Below are positions 1 through 6,139 of a DNA stretch of 6,351 bases, piece by piece. Numbering within the stretch: position 1 is the stretch's first letter; the number at the start of each line of letters is the position of its first letter. The notes beneath the pieces are model-generated. The model was not told the origin of the DNA and ran no database searches. It saw nothing but the letters and a program-made list of their open reading frames with translations. Origin of the DNA: Anaerolineae bacterium (lineage in GTDB: Bacteria; Chloroflexota; Anaerolineae; UBA4142). The position numbers and the translations under genes are program-made. The stretch spans positions 1-6,351 of the forward strand of contig DAIDTM010000432.1 in the NCBI GenBank assembly GCA_027457205.1, given 5' to 3'.

Positions 1-1
1 G

Positions 2-1210
2 CAAAAAGAATTGGAGCACGTCGGCGTCAGCCCAACCCAGCTCAACGATTTGGGCGCGCAAGGCACTTGCCGCGCGATCAAACTCGAGCGCATCTCACTC
101 CGGCTGGCGCGGTTCCTGTTTCAAGAACTCACGCTCGAAGGTGGACAAGCGGCGCTGCCGCCGCGCCTCGCTTCGCGCGACCTCGCCGTGACCGAAACTG
201 ACGCGCTGCTGCTCGGCACACGCTACCAATTGCAACACCTCGCCGTCCGCATCCGCACCCAGAGCGAGAGCGAGCTGGACATCCTCGCGGACGAACTGGA
301 GCGCGCACTCGATCTGTTCGATCACCCGCGGCGCGGCGCGCTAAAAATCGGCGCGACGAATTTCAACTGGGGCGCGCGGACGTACGTGATGGGCATTGTC
401 AACGTCACGCCGGACTCGTTCAGCGGCGACGGCGTGATGGCGCAGTCGAATGATTTTGTCGCGCGCGCGGTCGCGCACGCCGAGCAGTTGCTCGCGGACG
501 GCGCAGACCTCCTCGACATCGGCGGCGAATCGACGCGACCCGGCTCGCAGCCGATCACGGCGGACGACGAACGCGCGCGCGTGATTCCCGTCATCGAGCA
601 GTTGCGCCCCAAGGTCGGCGCGCCAATTTCGATTGACACCTACCGCGCGGACACCGCGCGCGCCGCGCTCGACGCGGGCGCGAATCTGGTCAACGATGTG
701 TGGGGCTTGCGAATGGACGCGGAAATGAAACGCATCGTCGCGCAGCGCGGCGTCCCGGTCGTGATTATGCACAATCGCAGCCAGCCGAAAGACGCCGTGC
801 AGACGGAGCGGCTTGGTGGACGGTACATCGGCGTCGAGTACCAGGACTTGATGGCGGACGTGATCCGCGAACTGCGCGGGCAAATCGACCTCGCGCTCGA
901 CGCGGGAATCGCGCCGGACAAGATCATCGTCGATCCCGGCATTGGCTTTGGCAAAACGGTCGAACAAAATCTGGAACTCTTGAATCGATTGGGCGAACTG
1001 CGCGTGCTCGGCTATCCAATTCTGCTGGGACCTTCGCGCAAGGGCTTTATCGGCTACACGCTGAATTTGCCGGTCGATCAGCGTGTGGAAGGCACCTCCG
1101 CCGCGGTCGCGCTGGGCGTCGAGCGCGGCGCGGACATTGTGCGCGTGCACGACGTGAAGCAGATGGCGCGCGTCGCCAAGATGACGGACGCGGTGGTGCG
1201 GAAGAAATGA
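2..1210 (+). CDS. folP: Dihydropteroate synthase with long N-terminal extension (5' end outside window)
   Basis: This cytoplasmic folate-pathway enzyme joins p-aminobenzoate to dihydropterin pyrophosphate, giving 7,8-dihydropteroate. Numbering from the TTG at 11, the DHPS motifs appear in order: MGIVNVTPDSFS (127-138), DIGGESTRPG (169-178), ISIDTYR (206-212, with D209), ND (228-229), MHN (253-255), DPGIGFGK (308-315), GPSRKGF (340-346) and RVHD (378-381). The last two hold the usual pterin/phosphate-binding Lys, Arg and His. The catalytic barrel starts near residue 115. The roughly 110 residues before it (IKLERISLRLA..., ending in ELDILADELERAL) match the extension I remember from the longer DHPS proteins of many anaerobes and Chloroflexota. 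The frame is open to the left edge, and residues before position 11 continue the extension, so the TTG at 11 is unlikely to be the true start; I expect it a few to about 20 codons upstream. The next gene begins 4 bases after the stop, suggesting co-transcription. Confidence 0.95.
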   Translation, partial: QKELEHVGVSPTQLNDLGAQGTCRAIKLERISLRLARFLFQELTLEGGQAALPPRLASRDLAVTETDALLLGTRYQLQHLAVRIRTQSESELDILADELERALDLFDHPRRGALKIGATNFNWGARTYVMGIVNVTPDSFSGDGVMAQSNDFVARAVAHAEQLLADGADLLDIGGESTRPGSQPITADDERARVIPVIEQLRPKVGAPISIDTYRADTARAALDAGANLVNDVWGLRMDAEMKRIVAQRGVPVVIMHNRSQPKDAVQTERLGGRYIGVEYQDLMADVIRELRGQIDLALDAGIAPDKIIVDPGIGFGKTVEQNLELLNRLGELRVLGYPILLGPSRKGFIGYTLNLPVDQRVEGTSAAVALGVERGADIVRVHDVKQMARVAKMTDAVVRKK

Positions 1211-1214
1211 TCTG

Positions 1215-2198
1215 ATGGAATCAAGTTTCCGCCTCCGCGCCGGCTGCCTCGCGCTTGTCGGCGCGTTCGGCGTGATCGTCATCGCAATCGCCCTGATCGT
1301 TCTACCGCGCGTCTCCAGCATCACTCTCCATCGTGCGCCAACGCCTGCCGAAACACCAACCGATGCACCCACCAAATTCGCCATCGCCATCGAGTCGCCC
1401 ACGCCAACGCCAAGCCGCACGCCGACGATCACGCCGCGTCCGACCGCGACGTCCACCAGCCGACCTACGCGCGCCAAGTCGCCAACTATCTCGCCGCGCA
1501 AAATGCCTATCGCCCCAACGACGGTCGCACCATCGCCAACTCCTACGGCAACGCCGGTCGACGTTGGCGAAAAGTACGGCGCGCTGTCCGTCTATCCATC
1601 GCCGTCGGACCACAGCGACGCGCTCGTCGAAGTGAATCTTGCCGCGCGCGGATTCGCGCCAGTTCGCGCGACGCTCGGTTTGGTAGATGTGGATGGTCCT
1701 GCCGATGCCGGCGCGCCGCAGTTGTTTGGTCTCTTCGGCGACACGCGCACGCCGGCATTCAGTAATGTCTATCAGGTCAACGCGTGGGATTGGATTTGCA
1801 ATTGCGCCGGCGCGTTGCTGGCGAGTCCTCAAGTCACGCTCGCCGGCTTGGCGGTTACACCAGGCGAAATCATTCACGTCCCGCCGTCGAGTTACTACCT
1901 CGGCAGCGATTATCAGGCGCTAGTGCTCTACGCTGACAGAGAGCGCATCACGCTGAATTACACGCGCGCCGGCAATCCACTGCGCGGCTATACGATCTAT
2001 CTGGAAGGCGTCGCCGTCGACAGTGGGCTGCTCGCGTTGTATCAGCAAACCAGCGCCGCCGGGCGCGCGGAACTGACGGCGCTGCAAGCCGGGCAAGGCA
2101 TCGGACGCGCGCTGACAAGCGAGATCAAGGTCGCGATTCGCGACGCCGGCGCGTTTATGGATCCGCGCTCGCGCAAAGATTGGTGGCGCGGCAGATAA
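1215..2198 (+). CDS. Membrane-anchored Thr/Pro-linker protein with a degenerate LytM/M23-like C-terminal domain; function unknown
   Basis: The protein has 327 residues. Residues about 9-31 form one hydrophobic segment after a short basic N-terminus, so it is a signal anchor or uncleaved signal peptide with the rest outside the cell. Residues 41-115 are a low-complexity Thr/Pro/Ser/Arg linker. Residues 120-327 are globular, with a WDWICNC cluster at 191-197 (C195, C197). The C-terminus has a beta-rich pattern: GYTIYLEG (258-265), LLALY (272-276), LQAGQGIG (290-297), EIKVAIRDAG (303-312), then FMDPRSRKDWW (314-324). Order and spacing recall the M23/LytM sequence GNYVVIDHG, TLYAHL, VKxGQxIG, HLHFEVR, VDP. 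However, the HxH metal ligands are replaced by E303/K305 and I see no HxGxD motif, so peptidase activity is unlikely. This is my reading of the pattern, not a database match. The ATG lies 4 bases after the folP stop with only a weak GGAAG (about 1200) upstream, which fits translational coupling. Confidence 0.75.
   Translation: MESSFRLRAGCLALVGAFGVIVIAIALIVLPRVSSITLHRAPTPAETPTDAPTKFAIAIESPTPTPSRTPTITPRPTATSTSRPTRAKSPTISPRKMPIAPTTVAPSPTPTATPVDVGEKYGALSVYPSPSDHSDALVEVNLAARGFAPVRATLGLVDVDGPADAGAPQLFGLFGDTRTPAFSNVYQVNAWDWICNCAGALLASPQVTLAGLAVTPGEIIHVPPSSYYLGSDYQALVLYADRERITLNYTRAGNPLRGYTIYLEGVAVDSGLLALYQQTSAAGRAELTALQAGQGIGRALTSEIKVAIRDAGAFMDPRSRKDWWRGR
1335..1559 (+). repeat. Thr/Pro-rich low-complexity linker coding region
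   Basis: This stretch encodes residues 41-115 of the membrane-anchored protein, dominated by TPTP, SPTP and RPT motifs. At DNA level it is an imperfect run of acg/cca codons without a fixed period. Such linkers usually hold an extracellular domain away from the membrane or serve as O-glycosylation sites; that role is inferred here. Confidence 0.7.
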
Positions 2199-2203
2199 CC
2201 GGT

Positions 2204-2232
2204 TTGTCACTTCTCCGCTCCTATGTTAGAAT
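2204..2232 (+). promoter_or_regulatory. Sigma-70-type promoter of the GH99-like gene
   Basis: A TTGTCA -35 box (2204-2209) and a TAGAAT -10 box (2227-2232) are separated by exactly 17 bases. It begins 5 bases after the stop of the preceding gene, in the only non-coding gap on the + strand between folP and the glycoside hydrolase. Expected transcription start is about 2239-2243, at or just before the ATG at 2243. Confidence 0.65.
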
Positions 2233-2242
2233 AACGACGACA

Positions 2243-3676
2243 ATGAAACGCCTGCTGTTGCTTCTGGTCATCGCGATTTTCATCGCGGCGGTTGCGCTCC
2301 CCTCCGCGGCGGCGGCTCAACCACCGCTCGTCCTCGCGTTCTACTACGACTGGTACGATGCCAACACTTGGAAGCCGAATCGCGTGGCAGACCTGCCGGC
2401 GACGCCCTACGCTTCCAGCGATCCCGCCGCGATGGCGCGTCAGATTCAGCAGGCGCGCGGCGCGGGCATCGACGCGTTCGTCGTATCGTGGTGGGGCGCG
2501 GGAAATCCCACCGATACCAATCTGGCGACGCTGCTCGATCAAGCGCGCGCCGCCAACTTTCAGATCGCCGTCGATTTTGAGGTGACGAGTCCGTTCTACA
2601 ATTCCAAAACGGCTGTCATCAACTCGCTCAAGAATCTGCTGGCGACGCGCGCGCAGCATCCAGCGTACCTGCGCGTGAATGGCAAACCCGTCATCTTCTT
2701 CTGGCGCGAGCAAAGATTCACGCCGGACGAATGGAACGACATCCGCAACACCGTCGATCCCAATCACCAGTCGCTGTGGATCGCGGAAGGCGTCAAAGAG
2801 CAATTGCCGTACCTCAACGTCTTCGACGGATTCCACCTCTATTCGATTGCGTGGGCGCCGGACGTCGCCGCCGAGCTGCAAAAGTGGTCCCCCCGCGTGC
2901 GGTCCTACGGCGCGGACAAGATTTGGGTCGCGACGGTGATGCCGGGCGCTGACAATTCCAAGAGTCCTGAAGCCGGTAAAGTGATCCGCGATCGGCGTAA
3001 CGGCGATTTCTACCGCGAGACGTGGCGCGCCGCGTTCAGCACCAATCCCGACTGGATTATTATCACCAGTTGGAACGAATGGGTCGAGGGTACGATGATC
3101 GAGCCGAGCGTGACGTACGGCAACCTGTATCTGGACATCACGCGCGGCTTTGCGGCGCAGTTCAAAGCGGGACTGCCAACACCTACGCCAACTCTTCCGT
3201 CCACGCCAACTGCGCCGGTCACATCGACCGCGTCGATCGATATTCCCGGCGCGATCACTGCGACGGTCAACGCTACGGATACGCTGCGCGTTCGCGCCGA
3301 TCCGAGCACCGACGCCGCGATCCTGGGGCGTCTGCGGCTGGGGACAACCGTAATGATTCTGGCGCGCAGCGATGATTCACAGTGGTGGCAGATCGCGTAT
3401 CCCGATGCGACTCAGGTCGGCTGGGTCGCTGCGGAGTACGTGACAGTAACCGGCAGCGCGGATTCGGTGCCGGTCGTATCACCTACGGCGACGCCCACAC
3501 CTGCCCCCACCGATACGATCACGCCAACCGATACGCCAGCGCCGACCGACACACCTGCGCCAACCTCGACGCTCGCGCCAACGTCATCGCCAACGCTAGA
3601 GCCACCCACGCCCACGCCGACGCCTACCGCGTCCAACCTACTGCAAAATATATTGGGGTGGCTACCCTTCCATTGA
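2243..3676 (+). CDS. Secreted GH99-like glycoside hydrolase with SH3b domain and Thr/Pro tail
   Basis: The protein has 477 residues. A signal peptide (MKRLLLLL..., hydrophobic 3-20, SAAAA just before Q26) directs export. Residues 28-310 resemble the GH99 / GH71-like (beta/alpha)8 family, which includes endo-alpha-mannosidases: FYYDWY (33-38), the AGIDAFVVSWWG strand (74-85), GKPVIFFW (147-154) and ITSWNEWVEGTMIEPS (274-289). E279 and E282 have the two-acid spacing of the GH99 active site; the actual substrate cannot be read from sequence. Residues 311-329 are a Thr/Pro linker. Residues about 337-405 (TDTLRVRADPS, ILGRLRLGTTV, WWQIAYP, GWVAAEYV) form an SH3b domain, usually a cell-wall or glycan-binding module. 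Residues 413-463 are a second Thr/Pro repeat, followed by a short hydrophobic tail, NLLQNILGWLPFH. An upstream in-frame GTG at 2180 is rejected because it overlaps the previous gene and lies before the promoter and signal peptide. Confidence 0.85.
   Translation: MKRLLLLLVIAIFIAAVALPSAAAAQPPLVLAFYYDWYDANTWKPNRVADLPATPYASSDPAAMARQIQQARGAGIDAFVVSWWGAGNPTDTNLATLLDQARAANFQIAVDFEVTSPFYNSKTAVINSLKNLLATRAQHPAYLRVNGKPVIFFWREQRFTPDEWNDIRNTVDPNHQSLWIAEGVKEQLPYLNVFDGFHLYSIAWAPDVAAELQKWSPRVRSYGADKIWVATVMPGADNSKSPEAGKVIRDRRNGDFYRETWRAAFSTNPDWIIITSWNEWVEGTMIEPSVTYGNLYLDITRGFAAQFKAGLPTPTPTLPSTPTAPVTSTASIDIPGAITATVNATDTLRVRADPSTDAAILGRLRLGTTVMILARSDDSQWWQIAYPDATQVGWVAAEYVTVTGSADSVPVVSPTATPTPAPTDTITPTDTPAPTDTPAPTSTLAPTSSPTLEPPTPTPTPTASNLLQNILGWLPFH
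3506..3595 (+). repeat. Five imperfect 18-bp (6-residue) PTDTPA-type repeats
   Basis: Residues 422-451 of the secreted hydrolase read PTDTIT, PTDTPA, PTDTPA, PTSTLA, PTSSPT, so the period is 18 bases. Synonymous positions differ between copies (ccg/cca/cct for Pro; acc/acg/aca for Thr), so the copies are not freshly duplicated. More Thr/Pro sequence without a clear period flanks it up to about 3631. It probably encodes an extended, possibly glycosylated stalk. Confidence 0.75.
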
Positions 3677-3682
3677 TGGTCG

Positions 3683-3689
3683 AAAGGAG
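3683..3689 (+). promoter_or_regulatory. Ribosome binding site of hpt
   Basis: AAAGGAG stands 7 bases before the ATG at 3697. It decides the start: an alternative in-frame ATG at 3676, overlapping the preceding TGA, has no such site. Confidence 0.85.
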
Positions 3690-3696
3690 CGCACCA

Positions 3697-4275
3697 ATGG
3701 CTGATCTCGAAAAAGACATCGCCAAAATTCTCATCACGCGCGAACAGCTTCAAGCGCGCATCGCCGAACTTGGCAAGGCGATTAGCCGCGACTATGCCGG
3801 CAAAGACCTGCTGCTCGTGTGCGTCCTGAAAGGCGGTGTGCTTTTCCTCGGCGACTTGGTGCGCGAAATTCACATCCCGCACTCGATTGATTTCATGGCG
3901 ATTTCTTCGTACGCCGGCGCGCGCACGGAATCGAGCGGTGTGGTCCGCATCCTGATGGACTTGAACGCGAGCATCGAAGGGCGCAATGTGCTGATCGTCG
4001 AGGACATTATCGATACCGGGCGCACACTTTCGTACATCACCGAAAATCTCCGCACGCGCAATCCGGCATCGCTCAAGATCTGCACACTGCTGAACAAACC
4101 CAGCCGCCGTGAGGTGAAGGTCACGGTCGATTTTGTCGGCTTTGACATTCCGAACGAATTTGTGGTCGGCTACGGGCTGGACTATAACGAACTATATCGT
4201 AACCTTCCATTCGTCGGCGTGCTCAAGCCGGAGATGTACACCAACTTGAACGAATCGCCGACGACCGGATCGTAG
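3697..4275 (+). CDS. hpt: Hypoxanthine (guanine) phosphoribosyltransferase
   Basis: This cytoplasmic purine-salvage enzyme transfers phosphoribose from PRPP to hypoxanthine or guanine, giving IMP or GMP. At 192 residues it is close to the usual bacterial Hpt length of about 180. Visible motifs are the LKGG loop (44-47), the flexible-loop region SSYAG, the PRPP-binding sequence VEDIIDTGRT (101-110, with acidic pair E102/D103 and D106), VDFVGFDIP (144-152), which contacts the purine base, and the GYGLDYNELYRNLPFVGVL C-terminus. The start is chosen for its ribosome binding site. It begins 20 bases after the secreted hydrolase and may be read from the same transcript; an AT-rich TATATT at 3649-3654 could be part of a separate promoter, but no -35 box is evident. 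Guanine versus hypoxanthine preference cannot be told from sequence. A palindromic terminator follows directly. Confidence 0.95.
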   Translation: MADLEKDIAKILITREQLQARIAELGKAISRDYAGKDLLLVCVLKGGVLFLGDLVREIHIPHSIDFMAISSYAGARTESSGVVRILMDLNASIEGRNVLIVEDIIDTGRTLSYITENLRTRNPASLKICTLLNKPSRREVKVTVDFVGFDIPNEFVVGYGLDYNELYRNLPFVGVLKPEMYTNLNESPTTGS

Positions 4276-4278
4276 AAA

Positions 4279-4311
4279 AAACCTGGGAGGTTTTGAAAAC
4301 CTTCCAGGTTT
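4279..4311. terminator. Nearly perfect 33-bp palindrome between convergent genes, probable bidirectional terminator
   Basis: The left arm AAACCTGG-G-AGGTTTT and right arm AAAACCT-T-CCAGGTTT meet around G4295. All positions pair except G4287/T4303, which is a G-U wobble in + strand RNA. It starts 4 bases after the hpt stop and ends 6 bases before the stop of the aminotransferase on the - strand. Read leftward, the hairpin runs into six T's, a typical intrinsic terminator; read rightward the tail is the weaker TTTGTCTTT. The same arrangement would fit a dispersed palindromic repeat. Confidence 0.8.
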
Positions 4312-4316
4312 GTCTT

Positions 4317-5486
4317 TCAATCCTGTATCTTTTCCACCGCCTCGCGGATCCTCACCAGCGCTTTCTTGATATTCTCCAGCGAATTCGCGTACGAGAACCT
4401 TAGGTAACCTTCCCCCGCGCCGCCGAACGCCGTCCCGCTCAAGCACGCGACGCCCGCCTCGTTGAGCATATAGTCCGCGAGCTTGCGCGAGTCCCAGCCG
4501 GTACCCGCGGTGTTCGGAAACGCGTAGAACGCGCCGCGCGGTTTCAAGCACGTAAAGCCCGGAATCGCGTTCAACCCATCCACGATCGTATCGCGTCGCT
4601 CCTTGAACGCGGCAACCATTTTGCCGACGGATGCTTGCGGTCCGGTGAGCGCTTCCACTCCGGCATACTGCGTAAAGCCAGCCACGCAGGAATTGGAATT
4701 GGTTTGCAGGCGCGTGATGTGCGGCACGAGATGCTCTGGCATCACACCCCACCCCAACCGCCAGCCGGTCATCGAATACGTCTTGCTAAAGCCGTCGAGC
4801 AGGATTGTGCGTTCTGCCATACCGGGGATGCTGAGCAGACTACTGAATGTGCCGTCGTACAGCACGCGCCAGTAAATCTCGTCAGTGAAGACGGTGATGT
4901 CGTACTTGTGCGCGACCTCGGCGACGACCTGAAGATCGGATGCTTCCAGCACGCCGCCGGTTGGATTGTGCGGCGAGTTGAGGATGATCATCTTGGTTTT
5001 GGCATTCGCTTTGGCGTAGAACTCGTCCGGGTCGAATCGAAAATGATTTTCTTCGCGCAGGACGTACGGCACAGGCGTGCCGCCGCAGTATTTGATCATG
5101 CTTTCGTAGATCGGAAAACCGGGTTCGGGATACAAGACCTCGTCGCCCGGTTCAACCAGCGCGAGGATGGAGAAGAACATGATCGGTTTTGCGCCGGGGG
5201 TGACGACCACCTGATCGGGGGAAACTCTGACGCGGCGCGTCGTGCTGACATGCTGCGCGATTGCTTCGCGCAGTTCGAGGATGCCGGCGCTTGGCGTGTA
5301 CTTGGTCTTGCCATCCTTCAGCGCACGCGCGCCGGCGTCAACGATATTTTCCGGCGTGGGGAAATCCGGCTCGCCCACTTCCAGGTGAACGACATCGCGT
5401 CCCTGGGCTTCCAGCGCCTTCGCTTTGACCAAGACCTCAAATGCGGTCTCGGTTCCCAAACGACTCATCCGTTGAGCAACTCTCAT
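4317..5486 (-). CDS. Class I/II PLP-dependent aminotransferase (aspartate aminotransferase-like)
   Basis: A cytoplasmic fold-type I aminotransferase of 389 residues, normal for the family. It moves an amino group between an amino acid and a 2-oxo acid using pyridoxal phosphate. Visible landmarks: EVGEPDFPTP (36-45), YTPSAG (63-68), TPGAK (96-100), EPGFPIYESM (121-130), SPHNPTGG (171-178, with N174), TDEIYW (201-206, with D202 for the pyridine nitrogen), SKTYSMTGWRLGW (234-246, with Schiff-base K235 and phosphate-binding R243), and YLRFSYANS (361-369, with R363 for the substrate carboxylate). This places it in the aspartate/aromatic aminotransferase subgroup, but the amino-acid donor cannot be assigned, so no gene symbol is given. 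It is the second gene of a - strand operon, 27 bases after the thioesterase stop. Confidence 0.93.
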   Translation of the reverse strand: MRVAQRMSRLGTETAFEVLVKAKALEAQGRDVVHLEVGEPDFPTPENIVDAGARALKDGKTKYTPSAGILELREAIAQHVSTTRRVRVSPDQVVVTPGAKPIMFFSILALVEPGDEVLYPEPGFPIYESMIKYCGGTPVPYVLREENHFRFDPDEFYAKANAKTKMIILNSPHNPTGGVLEASDLQVVAEVAHKYDITVFTDEIYWRVLYDGTFSSLLSIPGMAERTILLDGFSKTYSMTGWRLGWGVMPEHLVPHITRLQTNSNSCVAGFTQYAGVEALTGPQASVGKMVAAFKERRDTIVDGLNAIPGFTCLKPRGAFYAFPNTAGTGWDSRKLADYMLNEAGVACLSGTAFGGAGEGYLRFSYANSLENIKKALVRIREAVEKIQD

Positions 5487-5492
5487 GCACGA

Positions 5493-5498
5493 CCTCCT
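5493..5498 (-). promoter_or_regulatory. Ribosome binding site of the aminotransferase
   Basis: AGGAGG on the - strand lies 6 bases before the ATG (5486-5484), within the 27-base gap after the thioesterase stop. It fixes the start and indicates independent, strong initiation inside the operon. Confidence 0.9.
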
Positions 5499-5513
5499 TC
5501 AGTCGCAGTTCGT

Positions 5514-6041
5514 TTACGCTTTCTTGCGCCATCGTTGCAGGCGGATTTGCTGTCGTTCCTCGCCTTCACTCCAGCGGCGACGCTCTTCGTCCGTTTCCAG
5601 AATCAGCGGCGGCACCGGGATAGGATGCCCGGCGTCGTCTAGCGCGACGAAGACGGCGAACGCGGAATTGGTATGCGTGAGTTCACCGGTCACCGGATTC
5701 TCCGCTTCCACGTGCACGCCGACTTCGATGGAACTTTTGCCCACCCAATTCACCCGCGCGCGCAACGTCAGCAAATGTCCCACGCGCACCGGCGACAGAA
5801 ACGACATGGAATCCATCGCGACCGTCACGACCGGACGGCGCGCGTGGCGCATCGCGGCAAGACCGCCAGCTTCGTCAACCAGTTTCATAATATAGCCGCC
5901 GTGCACATTTCCCAGCGGATTCGCATCGGATGGCATCATCTGCTGGCTGAGCGTTACTTCAGAGTCACTGCTGCATTTCGCGGGAAATTTGGGATCGCCG
6001 CCGCGCACATCGAGCATCGTTTCATCCCGTTCGTTTGCCAT
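5514..6041 (-). CDS. Hotdog-fold acyl-CoA thioesterase (YciA/BACH type)
   Basis: This 175-residue cytoplasmic enzyme is predicted to hydrolyse acyl-CoA to free acid and CoA. The family signature is MMPSDANPLGNVHGGYIMKLVDEAG (35-59), with N41, HGG at 47-49 and D56. It is followed by VTVAMDSMSFLSPVRVGHLLTL (72-92), the long central strand, and the partner strand SSIEVGVHVEAENPVTGE (103-120). The C-terminus is strongly charged (EERRRWSEGEERQQIRLQRW), typical of this family. Chain-length preference is not readable. The ATG at 6041 is preferred over an upstream in-frame TTG at 6080: the TTG lies upstream of the -10 box, so the mRNA should start near 6062. GGGG and GAGG motifs precede the ATG. It is the first gene of an operon with the aminotransferase. 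Confidence 0.9.
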   Translation of the reverse strand: MANERDETMLDVRGGDPKFPAKCSSDSEVTLSQQMMPSDANPLGNVHGGYIMKLVDEAGGLAAMRHARRPVVTVAMDSMSFLSPVRVGHLLTLRARVNWVGKSSIEVGVHVEAENPVTGELTHTNSAFAVFVALDDAGHPIPVPPLILETDEERRRWSEGEERQQIRLQRWRKKA

Positions 6042-6068
6042 TGCCTCGCCCCAGAAAATAATGTCGCC

Positions 6069-6096
6069 AGTATACTGCAATTTGGATATTTTTCAA
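6069..6096 (-). promoter_or_regulatory. Sigma-70-type promoter of the thioesterase-aminotransferase operon
   Basis: On the - strand, TTGAAA (6096-6091) and TATACT (6074-6069) are 16 bases apart. Predicted transcription start is about 6062, leaving a leader of about 20 bases before the ATG at 6041. It overlaps the divergent + strand promoter. Confidence 0.65.
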
Positions 6097-6110
6097 CCCC
6101 TTGCTATAAT
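6082..6110 (+). promoter_or_regulatory. Sigma-70-type promoter of the right-edge membrane protein
   Basis: A perfect TATAAT -10 box (6105-6110) is preceded, 17 bases upstream, by a weak -35 box TTGGAT (6082-6087). Predicted transcription start is about 6117, some 11 bases before a GGAGG. The -35 box falls within the spacer of the opposing promoter. Confidence 0.6.
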
Positions 6111-6139
6111 GCTGCCGATATTTCGCCGGAGGTCCTTCC

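Noticed and set aside
341..1501. A 386-codon open frame on the - strand opposite folP
   Set aside because: It mirrors the codon bias of folP (GC-rich third positions), is Arg/Ala/Asp-rich with no recognisable domain, and runs across the start of the next gene. folP on the + strand has a complete set of family motifs.
3480..3631. CRISPR array or mobile-element repeat
   Set aside because: The repeated DNA is in-frame coding for PTDTPA-type hexapeptides with no spacers, and no terminal inverted repeats or transposase are present in the window.
3649..3675. Separate promoter for hpt: TATATT at 3649-3654, with a small GGGT/ACCC hairpin just after it
   Set aside because: There is no acceptable -35 box at 16-18 bases, and the hairpin has only four pairs. 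It is mentioned in the hpt entry as a possibility but not listed as a feature.
3382..3696. In-frame extension of hpt upstream into the hydrolase gene
   Set aside because: The extra residues are an out-of-frame reading of the SH3b and Thr/Pro-coding DNA; the ATG at 3697 has an AAAGGAG site and gives the normal Hpt length.
4635..5642. A 335-codon open frame on the + strand opposite the aminotransferase
   Set aside because: It is antisense to a clear PLP aminotransferase and crosses the operon junction and its ribosome binding site. Its composition is that of a shadow frame, with no membrane, signal or domain pattern.
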